Source: Eubacterium sp.
Lineage (GTDB): Bacteria; Bacillota; Clostridia; Lachnospirales; Lachnospiraceae
Reading direction: 5' to 3'
Length of the DNA stretch: 38,728 nt
Assembly: GCA_022764165.1 (NCBI GenBank)
Contig: JALERM010000099.1
Span: forward strand, 1-38,728
Positions 7,309-16,599 of this stretch are shown piece by piece. Position numbers and translations under genes: made by a program. How positions within the stretch are numbered: position 1 is the first letter of the stretch; every line of letters begins with the position of its first letter. Under the pieces are notes generated by a model. It searched no databases. It saw nothing but the letters and a program-made list of their open reading frames with translations, and had not been told where the DNA came from.

Positions 7309-7396
7309 GTTGTTTTTTGGGGAAAAGGAACGGCCTGCTTCTGGAAAACAGGATAGGAAGTTTCCGTCCCTATTCAAACGAATTACAAAAAAGTAT
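7309..7396 (-). repeat. Dispersed structured repeat, copy A (5' leader of the COG3044 ATPase gene)
   Basis: On the minus strand this leader contains TTTTGTAATTCGTTTG (complement of 7375-7390) and AGAAGCAGGCCGTTCCTTT (complement of 7324-7342). Both occur exactly, in the same order and at similar spacing, at 19626-19690. Internal pairings GGGACGG/CCGTTCC and CCTG/CAGG give a hairpin. The element lies between the promoter at 7392-7420 and the ribosome site at 7302-7308, so it is transcribed as the mRNA leader. Confidence 0.75.
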
Positions 7397-7420
7397 AGCA
7401 ATTGGAAATTAATTGTGCAA
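7392..7420 (-). promoter_or_regulatory. Promoter of the COG3044 ATPase gene
   Basis: On the minus strand TTGCAC (complement of 7415-7420), 17 bases and TATACT (complement of 7392-7397) form a good sigma-A promoter. The start would be near 7385. A weaker plus-strand promoter for the CYTH gene (TTGTGC 7413-7418, 17 bases, TAGAAT 7436-7441) overlaps it, so the two genes may be divergently regulated. Confidence 0.65.
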
Positions 7421-7513
7421 GTGTATCTTTCGTGTTAGAATTGGGTGTAGCTGTTTAGTATTTCAGTGACAAGAATGAATGGTAACAATTGAGAAAAGGA
7501 GTATTGAATAAAG

Positions 7514-7963
7514 ATGGAAATAGAAAGAAAATATCTTGTAAAAGACCTTCCGGAGAATCTGGAGCAATATCCGCATAAGGAACTGGAGCAGGCTTATCTG
7601 TGTACAGAACCTGTAGTTCGGGTGCGCAGGGAGGAAGAAGAGTATGTTTTGACGTACAAATCAAAAGGTCTTATGGTTCGTGAGGAGTATAATCTTCCGT
7701 TGACGCGTGAGGCATATCTGCATCTTTTGGAGAAAGCAGATGGCATTGTGATAACGAAAACCCGGTATGTCATTCCGGAGAAGAATAATTTGCATATTGA
7801 ACTTGATATCTTTCATGGGAAACATAGTGGACTGATTCTGGCAGAAGTGGAGTTCCCTACAGAAGAAGAAGCCAATCAATATTGTCCGCCGGACTGGTTT
7901 GGGGAGGATGTAACTCTTTCTACTCGCTATCATAACAGCAATCTCAGCAGAGAAAAAGAATAA
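7514..7963 (+). CDS. CYTH domain protein (triphosphate tunnel metalloenzyme family)
   Basis: This 149-residue protein opens with the CYTH signature MEIERKYLV (ExExK motif), followed by charged strands VVRVRREEEEYVLTYKSKG and the pair IELDIFHGKHSGLILAEVEF that complete the acidic/basic tunnel. CYTH enzymes bind triphosphates with Mg or Mn and act as tripolyphosphatases or adenylate cyclases; small bacterial members of this length usually hydrolyse inorganic tripolyphosphate. The exact substrate cannot be told. GAAAAGGAG precedes the ATG. It stands alone, divergent from the COG3044 ATPase gene, with the XRE regulator downstream. Confidence 0.9.
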   Translation: MEIERKYLVKDLPENLEQYPHKELEQAYLCTEPVVRVRREEEEYVLTYKSKGLMVREEYNLPLTREAYLHLLEKADGIVITKTRYVIPEKNNLHIELDIFHGKHSGLILAEVEFPTEEEANQYCPPDWFGEDVTLSTRYHNSNLSREKE

Positions 7964-8090
7964 ACATTTGCATTTACCAATCCTAATTATTTGAAATTTA
8001 ATTTAAAATGAGAAATTGCAAAATATTGGATTGTTCCATTTCTGCTGTAACTGCGGTAATCTAGTAGATAGAAAAGAAAGGAGCGAGACT

Positions 8091-8327
8091 ATGGATTACA
8101 AGCGGATGAATGAATTTCGGTTGTTAGGTCTGACCATTGCATATTATCGTAAACTGCGTGGCATGACACAGGCCGATCTGGCAGAGGCTACACAGTTGAG
8201 CCGTACACATATCAGCAATATAGAAGCACCAAATGGCAAAACATCTATTTCGCTGAATAAACTGTTTGATATCGCAGAGGTACTGGAAGTACCGATGAAA
8301 GATTTGTTCGATTTTCGGGATAAGTAA
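8091..8327 (+). CDS. XRE family helix-turn-helix regulator
   Basis: This 78-residue protein consists almost wholly of one HTH_3 domain: FRLLGLTIAYYRKLRGMTQA, then DLAEATQLSRTHISNIEAP as the helix-turn-helix, and ISLNKLFDIAEVLEVPMKDLF. The ATG at 8091 is used because AAAGGAG lies eight bases upstream and the domain begins at once; an upstream in-frame start at 8016 would add an unrelated segment. Single-domain XRE proteins of this size usually dimerise on short palindromes. No obvious target is seen nearby. The stop codon overlaps the first base of the 33-bp palindrome. Confidence 0.88.
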   Translation: MDYKRMNEFRLLGLTIAYYRKLRGMTQADLAEATQLSRTHISNIEAPNGKTSISLNKLFDIAEVLEVPMKDLFDFRDK

Positions 8328-8397
8328 AAGAGGTGACTGGGGGACGGGTTCATAGACACGAACAGTGTCTATGAACCCGTCCCCCAGTCACCTCTTT
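8327..8397. repeat. REP-like palindrome, copy 2 (33-bp perfect arms)
   Basis: The arms 8327-8359 and 8365-8397 are perfectly complementary over 33 bp around the loop GAACA. The core GGGGGACGGGTTCATAG is shared with copy 1 at 1-51. At two positions the copies differ, and in each case both arms have changed together (GACAC/GTGTC here versus GCCAC/GTGGC; ACTGG/CCAGT versus ACCGG/CCGGT), keeping the pairing. It lies between the converging XRE and thrS genes and may serve both as a bidirectional terminator. Confidence 0.9.
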
Positions 8398-8402
8398 CTC
8401 AA

Positions 8403-10358
8403 TTATTCCGCAGGCATTTCCTTACGGATTTCTTTTGTTCTGATTTCTTTGCAGATGTCATCGATGAACTGCTGAAGTGGTTTCACTCCTTCGTCTCCGG
8501 CAAAGCGGCTGCGGACGGAAACAGTATTGTCTGCTTCTTCCTGCTGTCCTACAACCAGCATGTAAGGCAGTTTGTCCATACGTGCTTCACGGATCTTAAA
8601 GCCGATTTTTTCGGAACGGTTATCTACGGTTGCATCGATACCGTTGGCTTTCAGTGCTTTCAGAACTTTTTCAGCATAGTCGGTGTATTTTTCGGAAATC
8701 GGAAGTACACGTACCTGTTCCGGACACAGCCAGGTCGGGAATTTGCCGGCATATTTTTCAATCAGCCATGCCAGTGTTCTTTCATAGCATCCCAGAGAAG
8801 TTCTGTGAATGATATAAGGACGAACTTTGTTTCCGTTCTGATCAATATAGGTCATATCAAAGTTTTCAGCGATTGCACAGTCAAGCTGAATGGTGATCAT
8901 GGTATCTTCTTTTCCATATACATTTTTGGCCTGAATATCAATCTTCGGACCATAGAAAGCAGCTTCTCCGTCTGCTTCTGTAAACGGAACATTTTTTTCA
9001 CGCAGTACTTCGCGGAGTGCGTTCTGTGTGGACTCCCAGTATTCGTCATCACCCAGGTATTTTGCTTTATTATTCGGATCCCATTTTGACAGACGGAAGG
9101 TAACATCCTCTGCCAGACCCAGAGTATCCAGAACATAGTATGCCAGATCCAGGCAGCCTTTCAGTTCTTCTTCTGCCTGATCCGGGCGGATAACCAGATG
9201 ACCTTCGGAAATCGTAAACTGGCGGACACGGGTCAGACCATGCATTTCTCCGGAATCTTCGGCACGGAAGAGGGTAGAGGTCTCACCCATACGGTATGGA
9301 AGATCACGGTAAGATTTCTGTGAATTCTTATATACATAATACTGGAATGGGCAGGTCATTGGACGAAGAGCAAATACTTCTTTGTCAACTTCTTCATCGC
9401 CCAGTACAAACATACCGTCTTTATAGTGATCCCAGTGACCGGAAATCTTGTAAAGATCGCTCTTAGCCATCAGAGGTGTTCTGGTACGTACATAGCCCCA
9501 TTCATTATCTTCCAGATCTTCAATCCATCTCTGCAGCTTCATGATCATTTTGGTTCCTTTAGGAGTGAACAGCGGGAGTCCCTGACCAACAACGTCTACA
9601 GTTGTGAACAGTTCCATCTCGCGTCCCAGTCGGTTATGATCCCGGCGTTTGGCATCTTCCATACGCTCCAGATGAGCCTTCAGGTCTTCTTTCTTATTGT
9701 AAGCAGTTCCGTAAATACGCTGCAGACGAGCTTTATTGGAATCTCCTCTCCAGTAAGCCATAGAAGAAGAAGTCAGCTTGAAAGCTTTAATTCCTTTTGT
9801 GGACATTAGATGAGGACCTGCACACAGGTCAACAAAGCCGCCCTGATCGTAGAAGGAAATTTCAGAACCTTCCGGAAGATCCTGGATCAGTTCTACCTTG
9901 TAAGGCTCTTCTCTTTCTTCCATATATTTAATAGCTTCTTCTCTTGGAAGAGTAAATCTTGTAATAGAATGACCTTCTTTGATGATTTTCTTCATTTCTG
10001 CTTCGATTTTGTCCAGTGCTTCACGGCTGAAGCTTTCGCAGTCGAAGTCATAATAAAATCCGGAATCAATGGAAGGACCGATTGCCAGTTTGGCATTCGG
10101 GTACAGTCTTTTCACTGCTTCTGCCAGAACGTGGGAGGCAGTATGACGGTAAGCTGCTTTTCCGGCTTCGTCATTGAATGTGAGAATGCTCAGAGTGCAG
10201 TCTTTATCAACAACGGTACGAAGGTCAACAACTTCGCCATCGATTTCTCCTGCACAGGCAGCTCTTGCCAGTCCTTCACTGATATCTTTGGCAATATCAT
10301 AAACGGACATGGACTGTTCATATTCTTTCTGGGATCCGTCTTTTAATGTAATAATCAT
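8403..10358 (-). CDS. thrS: Threonine--tRNA ligase
   Basis: This 651-residue class II synthetase charges tRNA-Thr. It has a TGS domain (residues 1-60), the editing domain with HTASHVLAEAV (HxxxH near 72-76), and the catalytic core with motif 2 (TLFRAEDSGEMHGLTRVRQF). The zinc ligands are the Cys of MTCPFQYY, the His of SEGH and the His of YIIHRTSLG. The anticodon-binding domain follows PTWLCPEQVRVLPIS. The length is standard for full-length bacterial ThrRS. AAAGGAG lies upstream of the ATG. Expression is controlled by the T-box leader at about 10417-10654 (minus). The palindrome at 8327-8397 follows its stop by a few bases. Confidence 0.98.
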   Translation of the reverse strand: MIITLKDGSQKEYEQSMSVYDIAKDISEGLARAACAGEIDGEVVDLRTVVDKDCTLSILTFNDEAGKAAYRHTASHVLAEAVKRLYPNAKLAIGPSIDSGFYYDFDCESFSREALDKIEAEMKKIIKEGHSITRFTLPREEAIKYMEEREEPYKVELIQDLPEGSEISFYDQGGFVDLCAGPHLMSTKGIKAFKLTSSSMAYWRGDSNKARLQRIYGTAYNKKEDLKAHLERMEDAKRRDHNRLGREMELFTTVDVVGQGLPLFTPKGTKMIMKLQRWIEDLEDNEWGYVRTRTPLMAKSDLYKISGHWDHYKDGMFVLGDEEVDKEVFALRPMTCPFQYYVYKNSQKSYRDLPYRMGETSTLFRAEDSGEMHGLTRVRQFTISEGHLVIRPDQAEEELKGCLDLAYYVLDTLGLAEDVTFRLSKWDPNNKAKYLGDDEYWESTQNALREVLREKNVPFTEADGEAAFYGPKIDIQAKNVYGKEDTMITIQLDCAIAENFDMTYIDQNGNKVRPYIIHRTSLGCYERTLAWLIEKYAGKFPTWLCPEQVRVLPISEKYTDYAEKVLKALKANGIDATVDNRSEKIGFKIREARMDKLPYMLVVGQQEEADNTVSVRSRFAGDEGVKPLQQFIDDICKEIRTKEIRKEMPAE

Positions 10359-10416
10359 GATCGTCGTTCTCCTTTTCGCTTGAATGTTATAATGGATAAG
10401 TATAAATGATTACAGA

Positions 10417-10654
10417 TACAGAAAAAGCCCGTCTCTTCCGGCTCTTTCTGCCGAAAGGGACGAGCATATCAACTCGCGGTTCCACCCTCTTTGGTGCATC
10501 TGTGCACCCGCTTCATTTGATGATAACGGAATCACCGTGCCGTATTAGGGCCGCTCCGAGGTGGTCTTCAGACAATAATCAGGCAGGATGTTCGCACCAT
10601 CTCATCCCTCTCTGGAACCGTTTTACTGCTTACTCTTCTCTTCAACGCTTTATA
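10417..10654 (-). promoter_or_regulatory. T-box leader of thrS
   Basis: On the minus strand the T-box sequence AGGGTGGAACCGCG occurs at the complement of 10475-10488. It is followed by a strong terminator hairpin (complement of 10422-10465; arms GCTCGTCCC and GGGACGAGC-like) ending in TTTTT. The upstream stem contains two consecutive ACC triplets (complement of 10560-10565), suitable as a threonine specifier. Uncharged tRNA-Thr would favour the antiterminator and allow thrS expression. Confidence 0.92.
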
Positions 10655-10660
10655 ATGGAT

Positions 10661-10688
10661 ATTATAGCATCGAGAAATGCTTTGTCAA
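10661..10688 (-). promoter_or_regulatory. Promoter of the thrS T-box transcript
   Basis: TTGACA (complement of 10683-10688), 16 bases, then TATAAT (complement of 10661-10666). Both hexamers match the sigma-A consensus exactly. The start would be near 10654, just before stem I of the T-box leader. Confidence 0.85.
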
Positions 10689-10690
10689 GC

Positions 10691-10719
10691 TTGAAAAATA
10701 AGTTGCTGTTCATTATGAT
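10691..10719 (+). promoter_or_regulatory. Promoter upstream of the alpha-mannosidase pseudogene
   Basis: TTGAAA (10691-10696), 17 bases, TATGAT (10714-10719). It is back to back with the thrS promoter and may still drive transcription through the broken mannosidase into the AGE-family isomerase gene. Confidence 0.5.
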
Positions 10720-10770
10720 ATATTCAAGATATAAAAGATATAACTAATTTCATGAAAAGGAATTACTATT

Positions 10771-13192
10771 ATGGTGTTGTTGAGAGAACGTGTGGGGAAA
10801 CTGATTGAAACAATCGGTGAAATGATTTATGAAGAAAAAATACCTGTCCGTGAATACCGTATGAAAAAAACAGACGGAAGAGAATTGAATCCGGAAGGAT
10901 TAGATGTTTCGGACTGGGAAGTTATGACGAATCGCCAGATTTGGGGAGGTCACCGGGAAACTGTTTTGACAGATTCTGCTGAACCGGGTGAAAAATTTTG
11001 TATTCTGCTCTCGGCATTTACCGGAGACAATAATTTTTCTCTGCTGCTTGATTCGGAAATCAAAGTTACAGGAAAAGAGATTTATCAGTATTACTGGGAT
11101 GTGAGAGTACCTTATGAAGCAGCCAGTCTTCAGTCTGCGGATTCAGACGATCGTATAGTAACAATTCAGGCTCTTAACGAATCGCTTAATTTGGTTGATC
11201 TGCGTAGACCGTATTCAGAAGCATTTTATCAGTCCATTGAAAAAGCAGAACAGTATTTGCAGGAAAATTATTATGAAAAATATTGTGGAAACTCGAAACA
11301 TACTGTTTATGCCGTGGGTCACACTCATATCGATCTTGCATGGCTTTGGACTTTGCGTACAACAGCGGATAAAACTGTCCGGAGTTTTTCCACTGTACTT
11401 GAACTGATGTGTCGTTATCCGGAATATAAATTTATGCATACACAGCCGCAGGAATATCGTTATGTGAAAAATAATGCCCCGGAAATTTATGAACAGATAA
11501 AACAGCGGGTGGAAGAAGGAAGATGGCAGCCGGAAGGCGGTATGTGGGTCGAAGCAGACTGTAATCTGACATCCGGGGAATCGCTGGTTCGTCAGTTTTT
11601 ATATGGCTGCAGATTCTTTCAGAAAGAATTTAATAAAAAATGTGAAATCCTGTGGCTGCCGGATGTGGTACGGAAACCGAACACTTTACTACATATAATG
11701 GCATGATGAATCCCTCTCATGTTATGGGAGGATGGCAGCGATACAGCCAAAAAAACTTAAATCCGGACATTCTGATGTGTTATGGATATGGTGACGGCGG
11801 AGGTGGTCCTACCGTTGAGATGCTGGAAAATCAGCGCAGGCTTTCCAAAGGAATTCCCGGTGTCCCTAAAACAAAACAATGTCTGCCCACTGAGTTTTTC
11901 CATGAGCTGGAAAGACAGGTTCAGGGCAATCGTTATCTGCCGGAGTGGAATGGGGAGTTGTACCTGGAATATCACAGGGGTACTTACACAACCATGGCAA
12001 AGAACAAACGATATAATCGCAGATCTGAATTTGCCTATGAAAATCTGGAATTTTATTCTGTTCTTGCAAACAGGCTTGCGGGAGCAAAATATCCGGAAGA
12101 AGAACTTCGGGAAGGTTGGGAAACCATTCTCAGAAACCAGTTCCATGATATTATTCCCGGTTCTTCTATCAAGGAAGTTTACGATGAATCATGGGAGGAA
12201 TATGAAAAAATTCTCGGCACGGCAGATGCACTCATTGATCAGATGACAGAGGCGGCAGCCGGAGCAATTGAAGGAAATCGAGGAGATGTTGTTGTATTTA
12301 ACCCCAATGGAAGTTCGGCAGAATCACTGGTAGTATTGAACGGATTATCAGATCAGACCAGAGCTCTGAAAACAGAAGAAAAAACATTCCCTGTTCAAAA
12401 AACAGAGGATGGATGGATCGCTATGGCAATTCTGAAATTGTACAGTATCTGTACTTTTATCCGGATCAGTATCGTTTTGATATTCGAAATGAAATTGACT
12501 GGGCAGAAGACCACGTTCTTTTAAGGGATTACTTCCCTGTTGATATTCATACCAATGAGGCCACATTTGATATTCAGTATGGCAATGTAAAACGTCCCAC
12601 CCATTATAATACTTCCTGGGATTTTGCCAGATTTGAAGTATGTGCACACAAATGGATTGATGTTTCAGAAGATAATTATGGAATCAGTGTTTTGAACAAT
12701 TGTAAATATGGTTATAGTGTGCACGATAGTGTTATTGGTCTTACGATGCTGAAGAGCTCCAGTTATCCGAATCCTGATGCTGACAGAGGTCATCACACAT
12801 TCAGCTATTCCTTCTGCCTGCATGAAGGAGATTTTAGAGATGGAGACATCGTATCAAAAGCATATGCATTCAATAATCCCTGTAAAGCAGTAACCAAGCA
12901 GGAAAAAACGGAAAAGGGAATGGAGTCGGCAGCGTCTTTGATTTCTGTTGATGAACCGAATATTGTCATTGAAACAGTTAAGAAAGCAGAAGATAGTGAA
13001 AGCCTGATTGTCAGATGTTATGAGTGCTTTAATCGGCGTACGAAAGTAAACATGAAAATCGGTATGCCGGTGGGCAAGGTATGTGTGGTAAATCCTCTGG
13101 AAGATCAGATTCTTGAGAAATTGGAAATAGAAGAGGGAATCGTTTCTTTTGTGATGAAACCTTATGAAATCCAGACATTAAAATTGATGTAG
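10771..13192 (+). pseudogene. Alpha-mannosidase, GH38 family, broken by two internal deletions
   Basis: Three consecutive segments in different frames together match one GH38 alpha-mannosidase. Segment 1 (10771 to about 11675) has the metal site GHTHIDLAWLWT and the nucleophile region EADCNLTSGESLVRQF, ending at LWLPDV. Segment 2 (about 11670-12415) resumes at TTYNGMMNPSHVMGGWQRY and YGYGDGGGGPT. Segment 3 (about 12425-13192) resumes at NSEIVQYLYFYPD and contains FPVDIHTNEATFDIQYGNVK and the C-terminal sandwich. Intact relatives carry roughly 45-50 residues at the first junction and about 100 or more at the second. About 800 codons remain of the usual 1030 or so. The encoded enzyme would have released mannose from glycans. 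The sequence is otherwise well preserved, suggesting recent loss. Confidence 0.88.
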
Positions 13193-13228
13193 GAACTATT
13201 ATAGTTTGTCTAAAGAAAGGATAAAAAA

Positions 13229-14461
13229 ATGAACAGAAAATATCAGATTGATACACAGGAAAACAGAGCTTTTTTGAAAGAATTGAGAGATGATCTGCTG
13301 CGGTTTGGTCATAGATTTCCATCTGAGCAGGGAGGTTCTTATTATCTGGGGGATGATGGAACCCCATGGAAAGATCGAAATCGTGAGACATGGATTACCT
13401 GCCGGATGTGCCATGTATACAGCATCGGTTCATTTCTTGGACACGAGGGAAGTGAGAAGTTGGTAGATGAGGCACTGAAAGGACTGAAGGGAGAACTTCA
13501 TGATGAGGAACATGGAGGATGGTTCGCAGGACGTACCGCTGAAGATAGGATTGTTCCCAATAAACAGTGCTATGCTCATGCATTTGTGATTCTGGCTTCA
13601 TGCTCCGCTTTGCTGGCAGGACGGGAAGGAGCAAAAGAACTGTTGAAAGAAGCTCTGGAGCTGTATGATCTTCGGTTCTGGAACGAGGAAGAAGGGCTGG
13701 CCTGTGATACCTGGAATACTGAATTTACAGTCCTTGATGATTATCGTGGAATCAATGCCAATATGCACACCGTAGAGGCATTTCTGGCTGTAGCTGATGT
13801 GACAGGAAATGAGATCTACCGGAAAAGAGCAGGAAGAATTATTGAGCGTGTCATTGGCTGGGCTGAAGAAAATGCATGGAGAATTCCAGAGCATTTTACA
13901 AAAGAGTGGCAGCCGGATCTAGAGTGCAACAAACAGCAGCCGGATGATCCATTTAAACCATATGGGGCAACTCCGGGTCATGGAATCGAGTGGGCAAGGC
14001 TGATTGTGCAGTGGGCACTTTCTACCTATAAAAATACACCGGAAGCAGCAGAAAAATATATTAATGCAGCAGAAAATCTGTTTAACCGGGCAGTGGCAGA
14101 TGCCTGGAATGTGGATGGTGCCCGCGGTATCGTATACACCACAGACTGGGAAGGAAAACCGGTGGTACATGATCGGATGCACTGGACTCTGGCAGAGGCA
14201 ATCAATACGGCGGCAATTCTTTATCATCTTACACAAAAGACGAAATACAGTGATGATTATGCAGAATTTATGGAGTATCTGGATGAGGAAGTTCTGGACC
14301 ATGTGAATGGTTCCTGGTTCCATCAGCTGGATCAGCACAATCATCTGATGGGAACCGTATGGCCGGGGAAATCAGATATTTATCATGCTCTGCAGGCAAC
14401 ATTGATCCCCTATCATACGCCGGAAGTATCGATTGCTCTGGCTGTGAAAGAGAATAAATAG
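13229..14461 (+). CDS. AGE family epimerase/isomerase (mannose or sulfoquinovose isomerase-like)
   Basis: This 410-residue (alpha/alpha)6-barrel protein belongs to the N-acylglucosamine 2-epimerase family. Visible blocks are WITCRMCHVYSIGSFLG, GGWFAGRTAEDRIVPNKQCY, GINANMHTVEAFLAVADVTG with a catalytic His near residue 180, ATPGHGIEWARLIVQW with a second His, and MGTVWPGKSDIYHALQATLI. The pattern is closer to YihS/ManI-type aldose-ketose isomerases than to N-acetylglucosamine epimerases. AAAGGA precedes the ATG. It lies 36 bases after the mannosidase pseudogene, so mannose to fructose isomerisation is the likely role (inference from context). The gene is intact although its partner is broken. 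Confidence 0.85.
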   Translation: MNRKYQIDTQENRAFLKELRDDLLRFGHRFPSEQGGSYYLGDDGTPWKDRNRETWITCRMCHVYSIGSFLGHEGSEKLVDEALKGLKGELHDEEHGGWFAGRTAEDRIVPNKQCYAHAFVILASCSALLAGREGAKELLKEALELYDLRFWNEEEGLACDTWNTEFTVLDDYRGINANMHTVEAFLAVADVTGNEIYRKRAGRIIERVIGWAEENAWRIPEHFTKEWQPDLECNKQQPDDPFKPYGATPGHGIEWARLIVQWALSTYKNTPEAAEKYINAAENLFNRAVADAWNVDGARGIVYTTDWEGKPVVHDRMHWTLAEAINTAAILYHLTQKTKYSDDYAEFMEYLDEEVLDHVNGSWFHQLDQHNHLMGTVWPGKSDIYHALQATLIPYHTPEVSIALAVKENK

Positions 14462-14469
14462 AAAATATG

Positions 14470-14508
14470 AATGAAAAAGAATCCTGCTTTGCAGGATTCT
14501 TTTTCATT
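14470..14508 (+). terminator. Terminator after the AGE-family isomerase gene
   Basis: Perfect 18-bp arms (14470-14487 and 14491-14508) around the loop TTT. The right arm includes TTCTTTTT. A-rich and T-rich sides suggest it works in both directions. Confidence 0.9.
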
Positions 14509-14672
14509 ATAGGGGCAACCTCATTTTCAGAAGAAAAATCAGCGGGAAAATCTTTATATTTTCTTAATGCCACAATGAATTTCTTTATACAAACTTTAAA
14601 TGGTAAAAATGATAATAAAGCTACAGCGTTTTAGGAAGCGTTCTTGATTTGGCAAAGGAGAGTGTGGTAAAA

Positions 14673-15320
14673 ATGAAGTCGATTCTGCTGATAGGATTAG
14701 GAAGATTTGGAAAGAATATTGCATTGAAACTGCATGAACTGGGACATGAAGTCATGGCAGTCGATAAAAAAGAAGAAAGGGTGGAAGAAGTTCTGCCATA
14801 CGTAACCAATGCACAGATTGGGGACAGTATGAACGAACTTTTTTTACAGTCTCTGGGTGTTGATAATTATGATGTGTGCATTGTGGCCATCGGAAATGAT
14901 TTTCAGAGTTCTCTGGAAACCACGTCTTTACTGAAAGAACTGGGAGCGAAGAAGGTGGTTTCCCGGGCTGCCAGAGATGTGCAGGCAAAGTTTCTTTTGA
15001 GAAATGGTGCAGATGAAATTGTTTATCCTGAAAAACAGTTGGCAGCATGGACCGCAATCCGTTATAGTTCGGATCATATTTTTGACTATATCGAACTGGC
15101 TGGAGATTATGCTATTTTTGAGATTGAGATTCCGTTTTCCTGGATCGGAAGATCGGTCGGTGAGATCAATATTCGGCAGAAATACAATATTAATATTATG
15201 GCACTGAAAAGGGATAACAAAATGGAATTGACGATCACATCAAATACTTGTTTCAAAAAAGGTGATGCTATGTTGGTATTGGGAAAATATAAAGATATTC
15301 AGAAATGTTTTCATATATGA
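14673..15320 (+). CDS. TrkA/KtrA-like potassium uptake regulatory protein (RCK)
   Basis: This 215-residue protein has an N-terminal RCK Rossmann domain with the dinucleotide loop GLGRFGKNIA (residues 7-16), the acidic strand end AVDKKEERV, and DNYDVCIVAIGNDFQSSLET. A C-terminal TrkA_C domain begins near 138 (YAIFEIEIPFSWIGRSVGEI). KtrA/TrkA-type proteins gate K+ transporters (KtrB/TrkH) in response to nucleotides and often c-di-AMP. The ATG at 14673 is preferred: AAAGGAG lies 12 bases upstream, while TTG or GTG starts further up are less suitable. No transporter gene is in the window. It forms an operon with the KdpD-like kinase and KdpE-like regulator. Confidence 0.88.
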   Translation: MKSILLIGLGRFGKNIALKLHELGHEVMAVDKKEERVEEVLPYVTNAQIGDSMNELFLQSLGVDNYDVCIVAIGNDFQSSLETTSLLKELGAKKVVSRAARDVQAKFLLRNGADEIVYPEKQLAAWTAIRYSSDHIFDYIELAGDYAIFEIEIPFSWIGRSVGEINIRQKYNINIMALKRDNKMELTITSNTCFKKGDAMLVLGKYKDIQKCFHI

Positions 15321-15336
15321 GTGATGAGGTGATACC

Positions 15337-16599
15337 ATGGAAATGCTTGTAATCGTACCGATATTTGTTATAATCGGAATCAGGGGTTTTTATCTGATGG
15401 GAAAATGGGATGATTTTCTGGAAAAAAACTATGTTTCTGAAGAAGAAAAAACAGTATCGGCGGCAAATGAGAATATTTCGGACAGCACCTCTGGTCTTTC
15501 AGATGGCATGGGCGCAATCGATGAGAAAAGGGAAAAATATTTTCACATCAGTGATGTGCTAAAAAGTGTGGGGATGATCATTCTGGCGTCTCTGATTGGT
15601 TTCGTTTTCTGGAAAATGGGGCTGAGTGAGTCAAATATTATTATGGTATACATTCTTGCTGTGTTGATTATTTCTGTAATTACAACACAGAGAATCTACA
15701 GCCTGATTTCTTCAGTTGTAAGTGTAATTGTATTTAATTTTTTATTTACTGTTCCTCAGTATACATTGCGCGCATATGAAAAAGATTATCCGATTACGTT
15801 TGTAATTATGTTTATAGCGGCTTTTTTGACCGGAACTTTGGCAACTCAGGTAAAAATACAGGCGGCTAAAGCGGCGGAAGCGGCGCTGATTGCACAGAAA
15901 GAACAACTTCGGGTGAATCTGCTTCGTTCCATTTCTCATGATCTTCGGACACCATTGACTTCTATATCCGGCCATGCCAGCAACTTGTTGTCGAATGGTG
16001 ATAAATTTGATAACAATACAAAAGAACAGTTGTATCTTGATATTTATGATGATTCCATGTGGCTGATTAATCTGGTGGAAAATCTGCTGGCCGTAACCAG
16101 AATTGAGGATGGGCAATTAAATATCCGTTTATCCACAGAGATTCTGGATGAGATTATCACAGAAGCCCTGCAGCATATCAACAGAAAAAAAGAGGAACAT
16201 AAAATTGTGTTTTATCCGCAGGAAGATTTTATTCTGGTGATGGCAGATGCAAGGCTGATCGTGCAGGTTATTATAAATATTGTGGATAATGCGATCAAAT
16301 ATACACAGTCAGGGTCTGAAATTGTAATTACGACACAGAAAGGGCAGGATCGGGCTATTGTCCGTATTGCAGATAATGGACCGGGAATTCCGGATGAAAT
16401 GAAACCCCAGATATTTGATATGTTTTACAGCGGAGCTAAAAGCGTTGCAGACAGCAGGCGGAGTCTGGGTCTTGGTCTGGCTCTGTGCAAAGCGATTGTG
16501 GAGGCTCATGGGGGAACTCTGGAACTTTCAGATAATAATCCCCGGGGAGCTGTATTTACATTTTCACTGCCGGTAAAAGAGGTAAATCTACATGAATAA
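15337..16599 (+). CDS. KdpD-like sensor histidine kinase lacking the KdpD N-terminal domains
   Basis: This 420-residue kinase starts with one membrane helix (about 2-20) and a polar segment. It then has the DUF4118 four-helix block typical of KdpD (about 70-165), the H-box SISHDLRTPLTS with phospho-His 201, and HATPase motifs NIVDNAIKYTQ, ADNGPGIPDE and SLGLGLALCKAIVEAHGG. Full-length KdpD is about 900 residues with N-terminal KdpD and USP domains that bind c-di-AMP; both are absent. It follows the RCK gene after 16 bases and overlaps the response regulator by eight bases. It likely senses K+ limitation or membrane state and phosphorylates the next gene's product. Confidence 0.88.
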   Translation: MEMLVIVPIFVIIGIRGFYLMGKWDDFLEKNYVSEEEKTVSAANENISDSTSGLSDGMGAIDEKREKYFHISDVLKSVGMIILASLIGFVFWKMGLSESNIIMVYILAVLIISVITTQRIYSLISSVVSVIVFNFLFTVPQYTLRAYEKDYPITFVIMFIAAFLTGTLATQVKIQAAKAAEAALIAQKEQLRVNLLRSISHDLRTPLTSISGHASNLLSNGDKFDNNTKEQLYLDIYDDSMWLINLVENLLAVTRIEDGQLNIRLSTEILDEIITEALQHINRKKEEHKIVFYPQEDFILVMADARLIVQVIINIVDNAIKYTQSGSEIVITTQKGQDRAIVRIADNGPGIPDEMKPQIFDMFYSGAKSVADSRRSLGLGLALCKAIVEAHGGTLELSDNNPRGAVFTFSLPVKEVNLHE

